A stretch of 60,000 nucleotides of DNA, from contig NZ_JAECZC010000059.1 of NCBI RefSeq assembly GCF_016056305.1, forward strand, positions 17,799 through 77,798. Direction: 5' to 3'. Positions 27,141 to 36,284 of this stretch are shown in pieces. The position numbers and the translations under genes are program-made. Each line of letters starts with the position of its first letter. Position 1 is the stretch's first letter. The notes under the pieces are model-generated. The model was not told the origin of the DNA. It was given only the letters and a program-made list of their open reading frames with translations, and searched no databases. Source of the stretch: Amazonocrinis nigriterrae CENA67 (lineage in GTDB: Bacteria > Cyanobacteriota > Cyanobacteriia > Cyanobacteriales > Nostocaceae).

Positions 27141-29096
27141 ATGGCAAATTACTGGGCGATCGCTATTGGCATCAATCAATATCAGTTCTTTCAACCCTTA
27201 CGTTGCGCCCAAGCAGATGCTGAGGCGTTAAAAGATTTTTTGGTTAAAGAGGCTGGTTTTGCACCCCAACGCTGTCTGTTGATGACAGATACTTCACCAC
27301 CAATTGGAGATAGATCTACATATCCAACTAAAGAAAATATTCTTTTGTTACTTGAGGATTTGACAGCGGCGTGTTGGCAACCGCAAGACCATTTATGGTT
27401 ATTTTTCAGTGGTTATGGGGTAAACTACGATGGCAAAGATTACTTGATGCCAGTGGAAGGAAATCCCAAACTAGCACAGGAAACTGGTATAGAAGTGCGA
27501 TCGCTGATGCAAAGTCTGCAACTAGCTGAACTTAATGTGTTGCTGCTGTTTGATATCAATCGCGCTTCTGGTAGTCAAGCCGATGCTCCTGCTGGGCAAG
27601 AAACCCTAGAATTAGCTGAAGAACTACAACTTGCCACAATTATTTCTTGCCGACCAGACCAATTTTCCCGCGAAAGTAGCGAACTAGGTCACGGATTCTT
27701 TACAGCAGCATTGTTGGCAGCTTTGCGTTCTGGTAAAGGTAATAGCTTGACGGATTTAGAAAGCTACCTCATTATTCTCACTCCAGAATTATGTCAACAT
27801 TACTGGCGTCCTACACAAAACCCCGTCACGGTCATCCCATCAAGCCAGCATGACATTCTGCCTGATCTGGGAATACAAAGCAATAGTGTAGAAATCCCCA
27901 GCACAATCGAACCCACTGAAGTAGAACCAATTATTTTTCCAGAACAAACCTTTGCTGTGGCAGTTGCAGCCCCCTCCCTGGAAGCAAAATCCCCGATAAC
28001 TTCAGCCAAATTGCCAAAATTGGGTATGTGGGGAGAAGCCCAAACGGCTAAAACTACCCTCAGTGATACTTCAGCGCCAGCAAAGTCCTCGAACTTGACA
28101 TCAGGAATCGAAAACTTCGAGGAACAAAAATTTGCTGCGTCTACTGACTTATCAACAACACAGTACTTTAACCAGCCATCCCAACCAGCCTCACCATCTC
28201 AGGAGATGGGTGGAGGTAGGTTTGTGCCGAATGTTCCTCAACCTTACGTATCTCGCTTGCAAGAGAATCAGACAAACTCTGCATTGTGGAAACAGTTCTT
28301 ATTGTGGGGTGGGGGCACTATGCTGGTAGTAACTTTAATTTCCGTAGTGGTTCTACGTAATCATGCACAATTATTAAGAACTAAACAGATATCGCCAGCA
28401 TCACCTAATAATGTCTCAAATGTCCGCTCAATTTCCGAGACACCCCCAGTAATTACACCAAAAAACCAAACTACCGCCCAAATAGGCTCTAATTCCGAAT
28501 CCAAAAAGCGTAACCAAGCAGTGCTAGACCTAGCGAAAAAGTCACTTAAACAAACTCAAGCTAGCGATTTGAGCAAAGCGATCGCCACTGCTCAAGAAAT
28601 TCAGCCAGGTGAACCTCTTTACGAACAAGCTCAAGAAAATATTCAGATTTGGAGCCGGATGATTTTAGATTTGGCAGAGGGTCGTGCCAAACAAAGGCAG
28701 TATAGTAATGCGATCGCTGCTGCTCGATTAATCACCAAAGACGAAGCCCTTTATCCCAAAGCACAAGCAGCAATTAACCAGTGGCGTTTAGAGGCTAAGC
28801 AGTACCTAGCCAACAGAACGCTTTTGGATGCCGCTAATGCTTTAATTAAGCCAGGACAAGCATCTACTTATAATCGTGCCATCGAAGTAGCTAAGAAAGT
28901 ACCACAAGGTCAACCAGGCTTCGACCTAGCACAGAAATCGATTAATAACTGGAGTGAAAAAATTCTAGACATAGCAAAAAACCGTGCTGATCAAGGAGAC
29001 CTCACGGCGGCTATTGAAACTGCAACTTTAATTCCAGAAGTAACTGCCGTTTATGAAGATGCTCAAGAAGCAATCCAAAAATGGCAGAAAAAATAG
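27141..29096 (+). CDS. Caspase-fold (orthocaspase-like) pseudoprotease with membrane segment and helical repeats
   Basis: 651 residues. Residues 1-235 are a caspase/metacaspase p20-like domain: YWAIAIGINQY, LRCAQADAEALKDFL, the LWLFFSGYG strand and VLLLFDINRASG. In active members the strands read FSGHG and D-x-C-x-SG. Here the catalytic His is Tyr92 and the Cys is Asn140, so peptidase activity is very unlikely. A Pro/Ser-rich linker leads to a membrane segment (about 393-412, LWGGGTMLVVTLISVVVL). A C-terminal array of about four 45-50-residue helical repeats (LDLAKKSL, ILDLAEGRAKQ, ILDIAKNRADQG, with YEQAQE/YEDAQE) follows. Catalytically dead caspase homologues are known in cyanobacteria; a scaffold role is inference. 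Confidence 0.82.
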   Translation: MANYWAIAIGINQYQFFQPLRCAQADAEALKDFLVKEAGFAPQRCLLMTDTSPPIGDRSTYPTKENILLLLEDLTAACWQPQDHLWLFFSGYGVNYDGKDYLMPVEGNPKLAQETGIEVRSLMQSLQLAELNVLLLFDINRASGSQADAPAGQETLELAEELQLATIISCRPDQFSRESSELGHGFFTAALLAALRSGKGNSLTDLESYLIILTPELCQHYWRPTQNPVTVIPSSQHDILPDLGIQSNSVEIPSTIEPTEVEPIIFPEQTFAVAVAAPSLEAKSPITSAKLPKLGMWGEAQTAKTTLSDTSAPAKSSNLTSGIENFEEQKFAASTDLSTTQYFNQPSQPASPSQEMGGGRFVPNVPQPYVSRLQENQTNSALWKQFLLWGGGTMLVVTLISVVVLRNHAQLLRTKQISPASPNNVSNVRSISETPPVITPKNQTTAQIGSNSESKKRNQAVLDLAKKSLKQTQASDLSKAIATAQEIQPGEPLYEQAQENIQIWSRMILDLAEGRAKQRQYSNAIAAARLITKDEALYPKAQAAINQWRLEAKQYLANRTLLDAANALIKPGQASTYNRAIEVAKKVPQGQPGFDLAQKSINNWSEKILDIAKNRADQGDLTAAIETATLIPEVTAVYEDAQEAIQKWQKK

Positions 29097-29214
29097 TAGC
29101 AAAATAGTTATGAGTTAAGAGTGAGAAGTTAGGAGTTAAAAATAAAACTCCTAACTTTTAACTCAGCAACGCCACATGCTCTACTTGGGGAAACCCCAAG
29201 ACCGCAGTGGCTCC

Positions 29215-29246
29215 TCAGCACTCAGCACTCAGCACTCAGCACTCGC
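29215..29246. repeat. CAGCACT tandem heptamers
   Basis: About four tandem CAGCACT units, preceded by a GGGGAAACCCCAAGACCGCA repeat. STRR-type intergenic DNA. Confidence 0.85.
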
Positions 29247-29248
29247 TA

Positions 29249-29623
29249 TTAGCAGTACTGCGATACATCCTCGCCGCATTCATCGGCTAGATAGCACAGC
29301 GCTCGAAAGCGTAAACCAACTACTTCTTCATATAAAGGGTTGAGTTTACACATGGGCGGAATGTGAAACAAGGTTTTGCCAAATATTTTGACATCACGCT
29401 CAAAGGGACATTGAGCAGGAATCAGTTTACATAAGCGGTGAGCTAGTTGGCGATCGCGCACTTGAATGTTGTCTACCCACCGTCGCAGTGGTTGGAGAAT
29501 GTCATAAGTTCCGGAAACGGGGCCTTGCAGGTGGGCTACATGGGTGTTGCTAGTTTCTGCTTGATGTATCAAAACCCAGCTTGCAAGAAAAATCTTTTTT
29601 GTGGTATTATCGAATACCTTCAT
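29249..29623 (-). CDS. Mo-dependent nitrogenase C-terminal-domain-like protein
   Basis: 124 residues. The segment VRDRQLAHRLCKLIPAQCPF, FERDVKIFGKTLFHIPPMC, KLNPLYEEVVGLRFRALCYL and ADECGED matches a cyanobacterial family named for similarity to a Mo-nitrogenase C-terminal region. Six cysteines lie in the protein, several in conserved CP/MC/LC contexts, suggesting metal or redox chemistry. The family occurs in several copies in heterocyst formers and its function is not established. The N-terminal 35 residues are unique. AGAGG lies about 8 bases before the ATG. It is isolated from any nif gene in this window. Confidence 0.8.
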   Translation of the reverse strand: MKVFDNTTKKIFLASWVLIHQAETSNTHVAHLQGPVSGTYDILQPLRRWVDNIQVRDRQLAHRLCKLIPAQCPFERDVKIFGKTLFHIPPMCKLNPLYEEVVGLRFRALCYLADECGEDVSQYC

Positions 29624-30205
29624 GATTAAGCCTCTGTGTTATTGAGGTTATTCACCTTGCTGATGAATATGTACGACGTGGCAACGACCTTTACCGGAAG
29701 AATCGTGTTCTGACTGAGATATAATATGAAGTCTGAATGGCCACTTGAGTCAGAACCTAATTTATTACTACGTCAAGTTAATCGCAATTTCCCGCAGATC
29801 GGTAGCGTAATAATACGATCTTGTTCATAACTTGACACAGTTTAAATTTTAATAAAGACATCTATCATTGGACGGATTTTAGTTTATAATTTACAATTCG
29901 TTACAAACCAAGTTTTTGTAATATTTTCGGTAGGTATAAGTATTCAGGACTGGGTACTGGGTACTGGGAAAGCATTCTCATGTTTCGGCTTCGCTCAACT
30001 TAGCCTGAACGCAGTCGAAGGCTAACATTTGAAAGGGATCAGAACAAATTCTGTAATTTTTATGAGTTCTAACCCATTGCCCCCTAATCCCCAACGCCAC
30101 TTGCGCGGCTGCCGGGGAACCCGTCCAACGCAGTGGCTCCTCCCTTTCGGTCGTGGGGGCCCCGAGTTCCCCAATCCCTACTCCCTAATCCCCAGTCCCT
30201 TTTAC
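29624..30205. other. Intergenic region with repeats
   Basis: The first 300 bases are AT-rich and probably hold the promoter of the preceding minus-strand gene. Bases 29945-30205 are repeats: GGGTACTGGGTACTGGG, a GAACGCAGTCGAAGGCTAAC piece, and a GC-rich block with CCGGGGAACCCGTCC and GGTCGTGGGGGCCCCG. Confidence 0.5.
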
Positions 30206-30822
30206 GTGATTGTCTTACAATTTGCGACCTACAGTATTTTAGGGCTAAGTTACCTGGGGTTAGGATTGGGCTATATTCCTGGGTTACGCATGAACAGGGC
30301 GACTATTGCCTTGCTTTGATCTGCCTTTTTAATTGCTTTGGGTGTTCTGAATTTACAACAAGCTTGGCAGGTCATTGATGCTAACACCATCGTGTTTTTG
30401 TTGAGCATGATGGTAGTTAATGCCAACTTATCCTATGCAGGGTTTTTCAGTCGAGTGCTATCGCTACTGTTGAGTTATACTCGCAGTCCTCTGGGCTTGT
30501 TGATTGCTTTCACCTTTGTAGCGGTATCCTTAGTGCTTTTTTCTCAATGACACTCTAGCACTGATTTTTACACCTTTAACTTTGAGCTTGACTCAAACAT
30601 TAGGTTTAAATCCGATTCCCTATTTACTAGTGATCGCTGGTGCCACTAATATAGGCTCGGTAGCAACTTTGAGCGGTAATCCTCAAAACATCCTCTGCTA
30701 ACCTGATAGTTGTAGAAGCTGCCGCCGATTTAGGCTAAAAGCTTACCTTAATTGAGCATCTGCGATTTGGGTTGCCCTTGACTTTGTGTACTTTACTTCT
30801 AGTTTATCTTTTCATTCACTGA
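30206..30822 (+). pseudogene. Decayed SLC13/anion-permease-type transporter
   Basis: Frame 1 from GTG 30206 reads membrane helices (YSILGLSYLGLGLGYIPGLR, then NRATIALL), meets an in-frame TGA at 30317-30319, and continues as FLIALGVLNLQQAWQVIDAN and TIVFLLSMMVVNANLSYAGF, up to SLVLFS. At about 30545 the frame shifts to NDTLALIFTPLTLSLTQTL, then GATNIGSVATLSGNPQNIL, and shifts again to ANLIVVEAAADLG, stop, KLTLIEHLRFGLPLTL. The N-D-T-x-A-L-I-x-T-P and GSVATLSGNPQN motifs are typical of the divalent-anion/arsenite permease superfamily. About 200 residues of an expected 400 remain. One stop and at least two frameshifts make it non-functional. Confidence 0.8.
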
Positions 30823-31065
30823 AGGTAATGGCTTACCGAGTTGAATATGCTTATTATTAAACGAACTGCAAAGGATGCAAAGGACACAAAGAAAAAATAT
30901 CAGGTTGCCTTGGTTGTTTTTTAGTCAGTACCTCTGACCGTTAGGAGGGGGTTGTAAAGGCAGTCCCATTTTTTGAATTTCTAAAAAGAAGCGAACTAAT
31001 ATTAGAGTGATAACCGCTTTGGTTTATCTCCAAGGAATTCTCCTGGATAGACGAATGATGACACA
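30823..31065. other. Intergenic remnant region
   Basis: It may contain further decayed sequence of the permease but nothing recognisable. It lies between the pseudogene and the rnj terminator. Confidence 0.3.
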
Positions 31066-31099
31066 ATGAAGCCTCTGATGGCTTTATCAGAGGCTTCAT
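31066..31099 (-). terminator. Strong hairpin downstream of rnj
   Basis: A perfect 14-bp stem ATGAAGCCTCTGAT/ATCAGAGGCTTCAT with a 6-base loop, about 90 bases after the rnj stop codon. It lacks a long T run on the minus side. Terminator or mRNA end stabiliser. Confidence 0.7.
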
Positions 31100-31188
31100 G
31101 ATTCAGGTATAGCTGATTTTCTATGCGTTAGCAGGCTGAAGATTGCGCTACTTTAATCTTTGATTGTGAAATCTTGATTTTAATTTCC

Positions 31189-32958
31189 CTAGGATGCCAC
31201 TTGAGCAGCAGTCCGAGTCCGCCGCCTTCTACCGTCAGCAACTTTCACAGGTGGCTCATCAGGAATCTGCATCAACAAAGTCACAGAAGGTTGACATTGC
31301 AATTCTCGACGAATGGAACGCTGCAATTCCCGTTCAAGAGTGCCTTGTAAGCCACCCCAGTCTACCTCTGGTTGCTCACCAGTCAAAGCGGCAAATTCTG
31401 ACCAGCGAACGCTGAGAATTTCTTCAATTCGCTGTTGTACCCACTTTTGCAGCAGCGATCGCTCTACACTTGTGACTACACCCCGCAAATGAATTTCTGG
31501 CTTTGCCAATAGTTTGCCATTCCAATCAATAGCAGCAGCGATGGTGACAATACCTTCTTCAGCCATGCGTTGCCTTTCTTGCAAGACTTTAGCACTCACC
31601 ATGCCAGAACTAGTAGTATCCACCAGTTCTATACCAGATGGCACTTTACCAGCTACACCAATGGCGTCTTCAGTCAGTTCGACGATATCACCATTCTGAA
31701 TAATCACCATGTTCTCTGCGGGAATACCCATACTCTGAGCGGTTTCTGAGTGCTTCACCAGCATCCGATGTTCACCATGAACTGGCAAGAAAAACTTGGG
31801 TTTAGTTAAGGCAATCATCAGCTTTTGGTCTTCCTGACAGCCGTGACCTGAAACGTGAATTCCTTTGTCTCGACCATAGACCACTTTCGCTCCTTGCATC
31901 ATCAATTTATCGATGATGGTCACCACAGCAATTGTATTTCCAGGAATGGGGTTGGCGGAAAATACTACTGTGTCTCCTTCGCGGATTTTGATGTGGGGGT
32001 GTTCTTTGTTGGCAATTCTGGTCATTGCTGACATTGGCTCACCTTGAGAACCTGTGGTGAGAATCAGCACATTTTCGTCAGGTAGGTTACGAACTGCGTG
32101 CAACGGTTGCAGCAGGTTGTCTTCACACTTGATGTAACCTAAATTCCGGGCATGAGCTATCAAATTCAACATTGAACGCCCTACAACTGTCACCACCCGA
32201 TTGTGCTTCTTCGCCAAATCCAAAATCATGTTGATGCGATGCACGCTAGAAGCAAATGTGGTGACGAACAGTCGCCCAGTAGCTTGGCTGAATACCCGAT
32301 CTAAGTTGGGATAAACTGAACGTTCCGAAGGTGTAAATCCTGGTACTTCTGAGTTAGTGGAATCACTCAATAAGCAAAGTACGCCTTGTTCACCATGTTC
32401 TGCTAATCGTTGCAGGTCAAACCTTTCACCATCGACGGGAGTATGGTCGATTTTGAAGTCTCCTGTATGAATTACCACACCCAAAGGAGTATGAATAGCA
32501 ACAGTAAAGCTATCAGCTATAGAGTGAGTGTTGCGGATATATTCTACAAAAAATGATTTACCAATCCGCACTACATCACGGGGAAGGACTTTTCTTAATT
32601 CTGTGCGATCGCGTACTCCTGCTTCTTCTAATTTACCCTCTAGCATTGCCATTGCTAGTCTGGGCCCGTAAATTACAGGTATTTCAAATTGTTTGAGGTG
32701 AAAAGCAATGCCACCTATATGATCTTCATGACCGTGGGTAACGATCATACCTTTAATTTTGTGGCGATTTTCCCGCAGATAAGTTGTATCTGGGAGAACA
32801 ATATTTACTCCATGCATTGCCTCTGTAGGAAATGCTAAACCTGCATCTAATAAAACAATTTCGTCATCGTATTCAAAAACACAGGTATTTTTACCAATTT
32901 CATGCAAGCCGCCCAAAGGAATAATTTTGAGGGCGGAGTTAGCTTCGTTTTTAGCCAT
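31189..32958 (-). CDS. rnj: Ribonuclease J
   Basis: 589 residues. A metallo-beta-lactamase/beta-CASP ribonuclease with 5'-3' exonuclease and endonuclease activity in mRNA decay and rRNA maturation. The metal motif THGHEDHIGG (H75, H77, D79, H80) and the further ligand regions (NTHSIADSF, GDFKIDHTP, LLSDSTNSEVPG, VHGEHRML) are present. The C-terminus (about 460-589) is the usual RNase J extension ending in a basic tail (GRRRRTRTAAQ). It is the last gene of an asd-dapA-rnj run on the minus strand; the gap to dapA is 280 bases, so it may also have its own promoter. Confidence 0.96.
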   Translation of the reverse strand: MAKNEANSALKIIPLGGLHEIGKNTCVFEYDDEIVLLDAGLAFPTEAMHGVNIVLPDTTYLRENRHKIKGMIVTHGHEDHIGGIAFHLKQFEIPVIYGPRLAMAMLEGKLEEAGVRDRTELRKVLPRDVVRIGKSFFVEYIRNTHSIADSFTVAIHTPLGVVIHTGDFKIDHTPVDGERFDLQRLAEHGEQGVLCLLSDSTNSEVPGFTPSERSVYPNLDRVFSQATGRLFVTTFASSVHRINMILDLAKKHNRVVTVVGRSMLNLIAHARNLGYIKCEDNLLQPLHAVRNLPDENVLILTTGSQGEPMSAMTRIANKEHPHIKIREGDTVVFSANPIPGNTIAVVTIIDKLMMQGAKVVYGRDKGIHVSGHGCQEDQKLMIALTKPKFFLPVHGEHRMLVKHSETAQSMGIPAENMVIIQNGDIVELTEDAIGVAGKVPSGIELVDTTSSGMVSAKVLQERQRMAEEGIVTIAAAIDWNGKLLAKPEIHLRGVVTSVERSLLQKWVQQRIEEILSVRWSEFAALTGEQPEVDWGGLQGTLERELQRSIRRELQCQPSVTLLMQIPDEPPVKVADGRRRRTRTAAQVAS

Positions 32959-33238
32959 TTTCTCCTTAGATTGTTGTTTTGCTGTTTAGTGTTAATAAAT
33001 TGAAAGTTAGCGAGCTTTTATGAAAAACAATACCGACTTTCTATCTGAAAGCAGTTAAATTTTAATTCAGATGTTCAATTGTTTGTTCAATAAAATACTT
33101 TTTAGACTGAAGGATTCATTCTATGTCTATAAATGTCATAGCATAAGCGTCAGTAGCGCAAATTTATCAAAGATTATGCCCTTTTTCCATATAGGTTTTT
33201 ATCGGCTATTAGCTAGCAAATCTTTGACAAATTGCTAC

Positions 33239-34123
33239 CTAGATTAAACCAAGTTTGTTCAGCACTGCCTCTAACTTTTGACTGACTTCCGAGTCTGCTT
33301 CGGATAACGGCGGACGAGTTGAACCAACCTCCCAACCTTGAAGATTCAATGCTTTTTTAACTGGAATGGGATTTGTAGTTAAAAATAAGGCTTTAAACAA
33401 GGGGAAGAGTTGTAGATGAATCTCACTGGCAACTTCAACTTTTCCCGCACTAAAAGCTTGAATCATCTGCTGTAGTTGGTTGCCTACCAGATGAGAAGCC
33501 ACACTTACTACACCCTTCGCTCCAATCGCTAACAAGGGCAAAGTTAAAGAATCATCTCCAGCGTAAAGGTGAAATTCTTTTGGTGTCAAGCGGCGAATTT
33601 CACTTGCTTGATCTAAATTTCCACTCGCTTCTTTGATACCAACAATATTTTTAATCTCAGCTAACCGGGCAACTGTTTCGGGACTGAGATTTTGACCGGT
33701 ACGCCCTGGGACATTATATAACAATAACGGGAAGTCGGGACAGGCTTGGGCTATAGCCTGAAAGTGTTGATAAAGACCTGCTTGCGGAGGTTTGTTGTAA
33801 TAGGGAACAACTTGTAAAGAACCGTGTACTCCTATTTTAGCTGCTTTTTGGGTAGCAGCGATCGCTTCTTTGGTGGAATTAGAACCACATCCTGCTATTA
33901 CCTTGGCTTTTCCTCCTACGGCTTGCAATACTGAAACAAACAACTCGTATTCCTCATCCCAACTCAGTGTGGGAGATTCACCTGTTGTACCACATACCAC
34001 CAATGTATCTGTGCCGTTCTCAACTAGATACGCTGCGAGTTCTGCCGCTACATCATAATTTACAGTACCGTCTGTTTTGAACGGCGTAATCATAGCGGTT
34101 AAAACTGTGCCAAATTCTCCCAC
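33239..34123 (-). CDS. dapA: 4-hydroxy-tetrahydrodipicolinate synthase
   Basis: 294 residues from GTG 34123. It condenses pyruvate with aspartate semialdehyde, the first step of the lysine/diaminopimelate branch. TIM-barrel motifs: [39 protein letters not shown] (catalytic Tyr), and [12 protein letters not shown] with the Schiff-base Lys. The GTG is chosen because it gives exactly the family length and start ([15 protein letters not shown]) and is preceded by AGGAG at good spacing. The open frame extends another 25 codons upstream to a TTG with no family support. It uses the product of asd, the adjacent upstream gene on the same strand. Confidence 0.96.
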   Translation of the reverse strand: MGEFGTVLTAMITPFKTDGTVNYDVAAELAAYLVENGTDTLVVCGTTGESPTLSWDEEYELFVSVLQAVGGKAKVIAGCGSNSTKEAIAATQKAAKIGVHGSLQVVPYYNKPPQAGLYQHFQAIAQACPDFPLLLYNVPGRTGQNLSPETVARLAEIKNIVGIKEASGNLDQASEIRRLTPKEFHLYAGDDSLTLPLLAIGAKGVVSVASHLVGNQLQQMIQAFSAGKVEVASEIHLQLFPLFKALFLTTNPIPVKKALNLQGWEVGSTRPPLSEADSEVSQKLEAVLNKLGLI

Positions 34124-34219
34124 CCTCTTTTCACTCCTGATTACCCAAATTGTTTTATGTGTCTTGGTGGTTTTTAATTGTAATAACCTATTCGTCAACT
34201 GCTTTCAAGCGTATTTCAC

Positions 34220-34410
34220 ACATTTGTTAGTTGTCAGTTGTCAGTTGTTAGTTGCTACTAACCCTTCGGGTGACGCTCTTGCGTCGAAGATCGCTCTTGA
34301 GATCGTCAGTTGCTCATGGGGGAAACCACGCCACATGCGCTCGTCTGTTGGCAGAGCGCACTCTTCGCAGTGGCTCCCCAAGACCGCACTGACTCACCAC
34401 TGACCACTGA
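34220..34410. repeat. Repeat block between dapA and asd
   Basis: Tandem GTTAGTTGTCAGTTGTCA heptamers, then a GGTGACGCTCTTGCGTCGAA repeat (relative near 628-690), a GGGGGAAACCACGCCACATG piece and tandem CACTGACCACTGA. No gene. Confidence 0.8.
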
Positions 34411-35454
34411 CTACTTTGAAACGTATGCTGTTTTCGGCTTGAGTAGGTTTTTCTCTACGAGCAATTCAGCAATTTGTACTGCATTCAAGGCTGCACCTTT
34501 ACGAATTTGGTCTCCACAAAGCCACAGTTCCAAACCGTAAGGATGAGAAATGTCTTGCCGAATTCTACCTACTAAAACTTCATCAATACCAGTCGCTTCA
34601 ATTGGCATAGGAAAATGATTGGTTCCCCAATCTTCTAACAATTTCACACCAGGGGAACGACTGAGAATAGCTCTAGCTTCATCTGGACTAAAAGGTTCCT
34701 CAAATTCTAGATTAATTGCTTCTGAATGGGCACGCAGTACGGGAACCCGTACACAAGTAGCAGTGATTCTGATCTCTGGCGTTGCGAAAATCTTTCGAGT
34801 TTCGTTGACCATTTTCATTTCTTCTTCACAATATCCCAAATCATTCAATGGGGAGTTGTGTGGAAATAAATTAAACGCCAACGGGTAAGGCAATACCTCA
34901 GCCACTGGTGACTGTCCTTGTAATATGGCACTGGCTTGAGTTTTTACTTCTGCCATTGCTTTGGCACCAGCGCCACTGGCAGATTGATAGGTTGAGGCTA
35001 CAATGCGTTGCACTGGTCTTTTTTGATGCAGGGGCCAGACTGCTACGGTCATCAAAATTGTTGTGCAGTTGGGATTGGCAATAATGCCTTTGTGATTAGC
35101 AGCTGCTTGTGGGTTCACCTCTGGGACAACTAAGGGGACTTCTGGGTTCATCCGAAAGGCACTGGAGTTATCTATGACTACTGCACCTTTTTCTACTGCA
35201 ACTGCTGCCCATGTTTTAGATGTGGAACCACCTGCACTGGCTAGTACCAAATCTACATTTTCAAAGGCGCGATCGCTCACTGACTCTATGGGCAGATCTT
35301 CTCCTTGAAAGTGCAGCGTCCGCCCTACACTTTTTTCTGAAGCTAGCAACTTCAAATCCGAAACCGGAAAATTACGCTGTTCCAGTAATTCAAGCAACTC
35401 TGTGCCAACAGCACCAGTCGCTCCCAAAATAGCTACACGATAAGATTTAGTCAA
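34411..35454 (-). CDS. asd: Aspartate-semialdehyde dehydrogenase
   Basis: 347 residues. It reduces aspartyl phosphate to aspartate semialdehyde, the branch point to lysine (dapA) and threonine/methionine (hom). The N-terminal NADP motif is VAILGATGAVGTELLELL. The catalytic Cys is C130 in GIIANPNCTTILM, with SGAGAKAM and RVPVLRAHSEAINLE (catalytic His region) following. It starts with TTG at 35454: AAAGGAGG lies 8 bases upstream and the family N-terminus begins there. It is first in the minus-strand run asd-dapA-rnj. The 15 bases around its ribosome binding site are identical to those of metK. Confidence 0.96.
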   Translation of the reverse strand: MTKSYRVAILGATGAVGTELLELLEQRNFPVSDLKLLASEKSVGRTLHFQGEDLPIESVSDRAFENVDLVLASAGGSTSKTWAAVAVEKGAVVIDNSSAFRMNPEVPLVVPEVNPQAAANHKGIIANPNCTTILMTVAVWPLHQKRPVQRIVASTYQSASGAGAKAMAEVKTQASAILQGQSPVAEVLPYPLAFNLFPHNSPLNDLGYCEEEMKMVNETRKIFATPEIRITATCVRVPVLRAHSEAINLEFEEPFSPDEARAILSRSPGVKLLEDWGTNHFPMPIEATGIDEVLVGRIRQDISHPYGLELWLCGDQIRKGAALNAVQIAELLVEKNLLKPKTAYVSK

Positions 35455-35460
35455 ACGGGC

Positions 35461-35475
35461 TTCCTCCTTTAAGAG
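35461..35475 (-). promoter_or_regulatory. asd ribosome binding site, 15-base block shared with metK
   Basis: Minus strand CTCTTAAAGGAGGAA, identical to 15039-15053. It determines the TTG start of asd. Confidence 0.75.
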
Positions 35476-36284
35476 GTTGTATGCAACTTTTTACAGTAAT
35501 TCACAATCTATCCATATTTATTTAAATAACTACAGCAGACATTAGATAAAGATTTTTTAACTATAGTTGAGTTTTCTGATCTAGATACATTTATTGTTGA
35601 GCTGAAACCAGTTAAGTGCTATCGGAATTTACAATAACTACTGTTTGAATTTACTACAACTTTAAAAAAGTACATATCATTATACAACAAACTACAGTTT
35701 AGTTGAAAAGATAAATATTTATACTTCACTTGCGTAGAAGTCTTCGATTTTTAAAGTAAACAAATATTACGCCTGAGAAAGTGATTTTCTAGGAAGATGG
35801 ATGTACTATGATCCAATGTAAACGAAACTAGCACCGCAAAAAAGCTAAGCTATGCGGTCAGGCAATAGATACGCTGAGTCACACAAGGTAGACAGACCCA
35901 ACTCTCAAGTATTGGAGTAAGATATGCGGGATGATAACCAGGATATCACGGTGTTAGCCTTCTGAGTCACAAGTCCAGTTGATTGGGATTGGAGATTGGG
36001 GACTGGGGGCAGGGGAGCAGGAGGAGATGAGGGAGAATAACCAATGCCCCATGCCCCATGGACAATTCCTTCAAATGGGTAAAGTTATTTCTGTAAAGTG
36101 TCCAGTCCTTTGCTATTGGCAGTAAACTGGATATCTACTGAAGGGCACCGAATCCATAATTGGGATTATTTAGTATGCCTTGTGGATACGTTTTATCCTC
36201 GCCAAGAAACATTAACCCACAAAAGCGGTCAATCGCGTCTTGTGTGTACTTGGAGTCAAAAATACCAGAAAATAGAAACTAAGC
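35476..36284. other. Divergent promoter region between asd and tig
   Basis: About 800 bases. The first 350 are AT-rich. Bases 35806-35980 look like a transcribed leader (direct repeat CTGAGTCAC at about 35872 and 35962, and a 13-codon frame, separate entry). Bases 35990-36060 are GGGGA/CCCCATGCCCCATGG repeats. A 94-codon frame at 36098-36382 overlaps tig and is not accepted. Confidence 0.4.
35924..35965 (+). CDS. Possible 13-residue upstream peptide in the tig leader
   Basis: ATG to TGA coding MRDDNQDITVLAF, with GGAG 8 bases before the ATG. It lies 320 bases before tig. The combination of a good RBS and an acidic peptide is suggestive only; no known leader peptide matches. Confidence 0.25.
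   Translation: MRDDNQDITVLAF

Noticed and set aside
29249-29623. Evidence of a nif cluster from the nitrogenase-C-terminal-like gene
   Set aside because: No nif, fdx or het genes lie in the window; this family occurs away from nif genes, so the gene alone does not prove nitrogen fixation.
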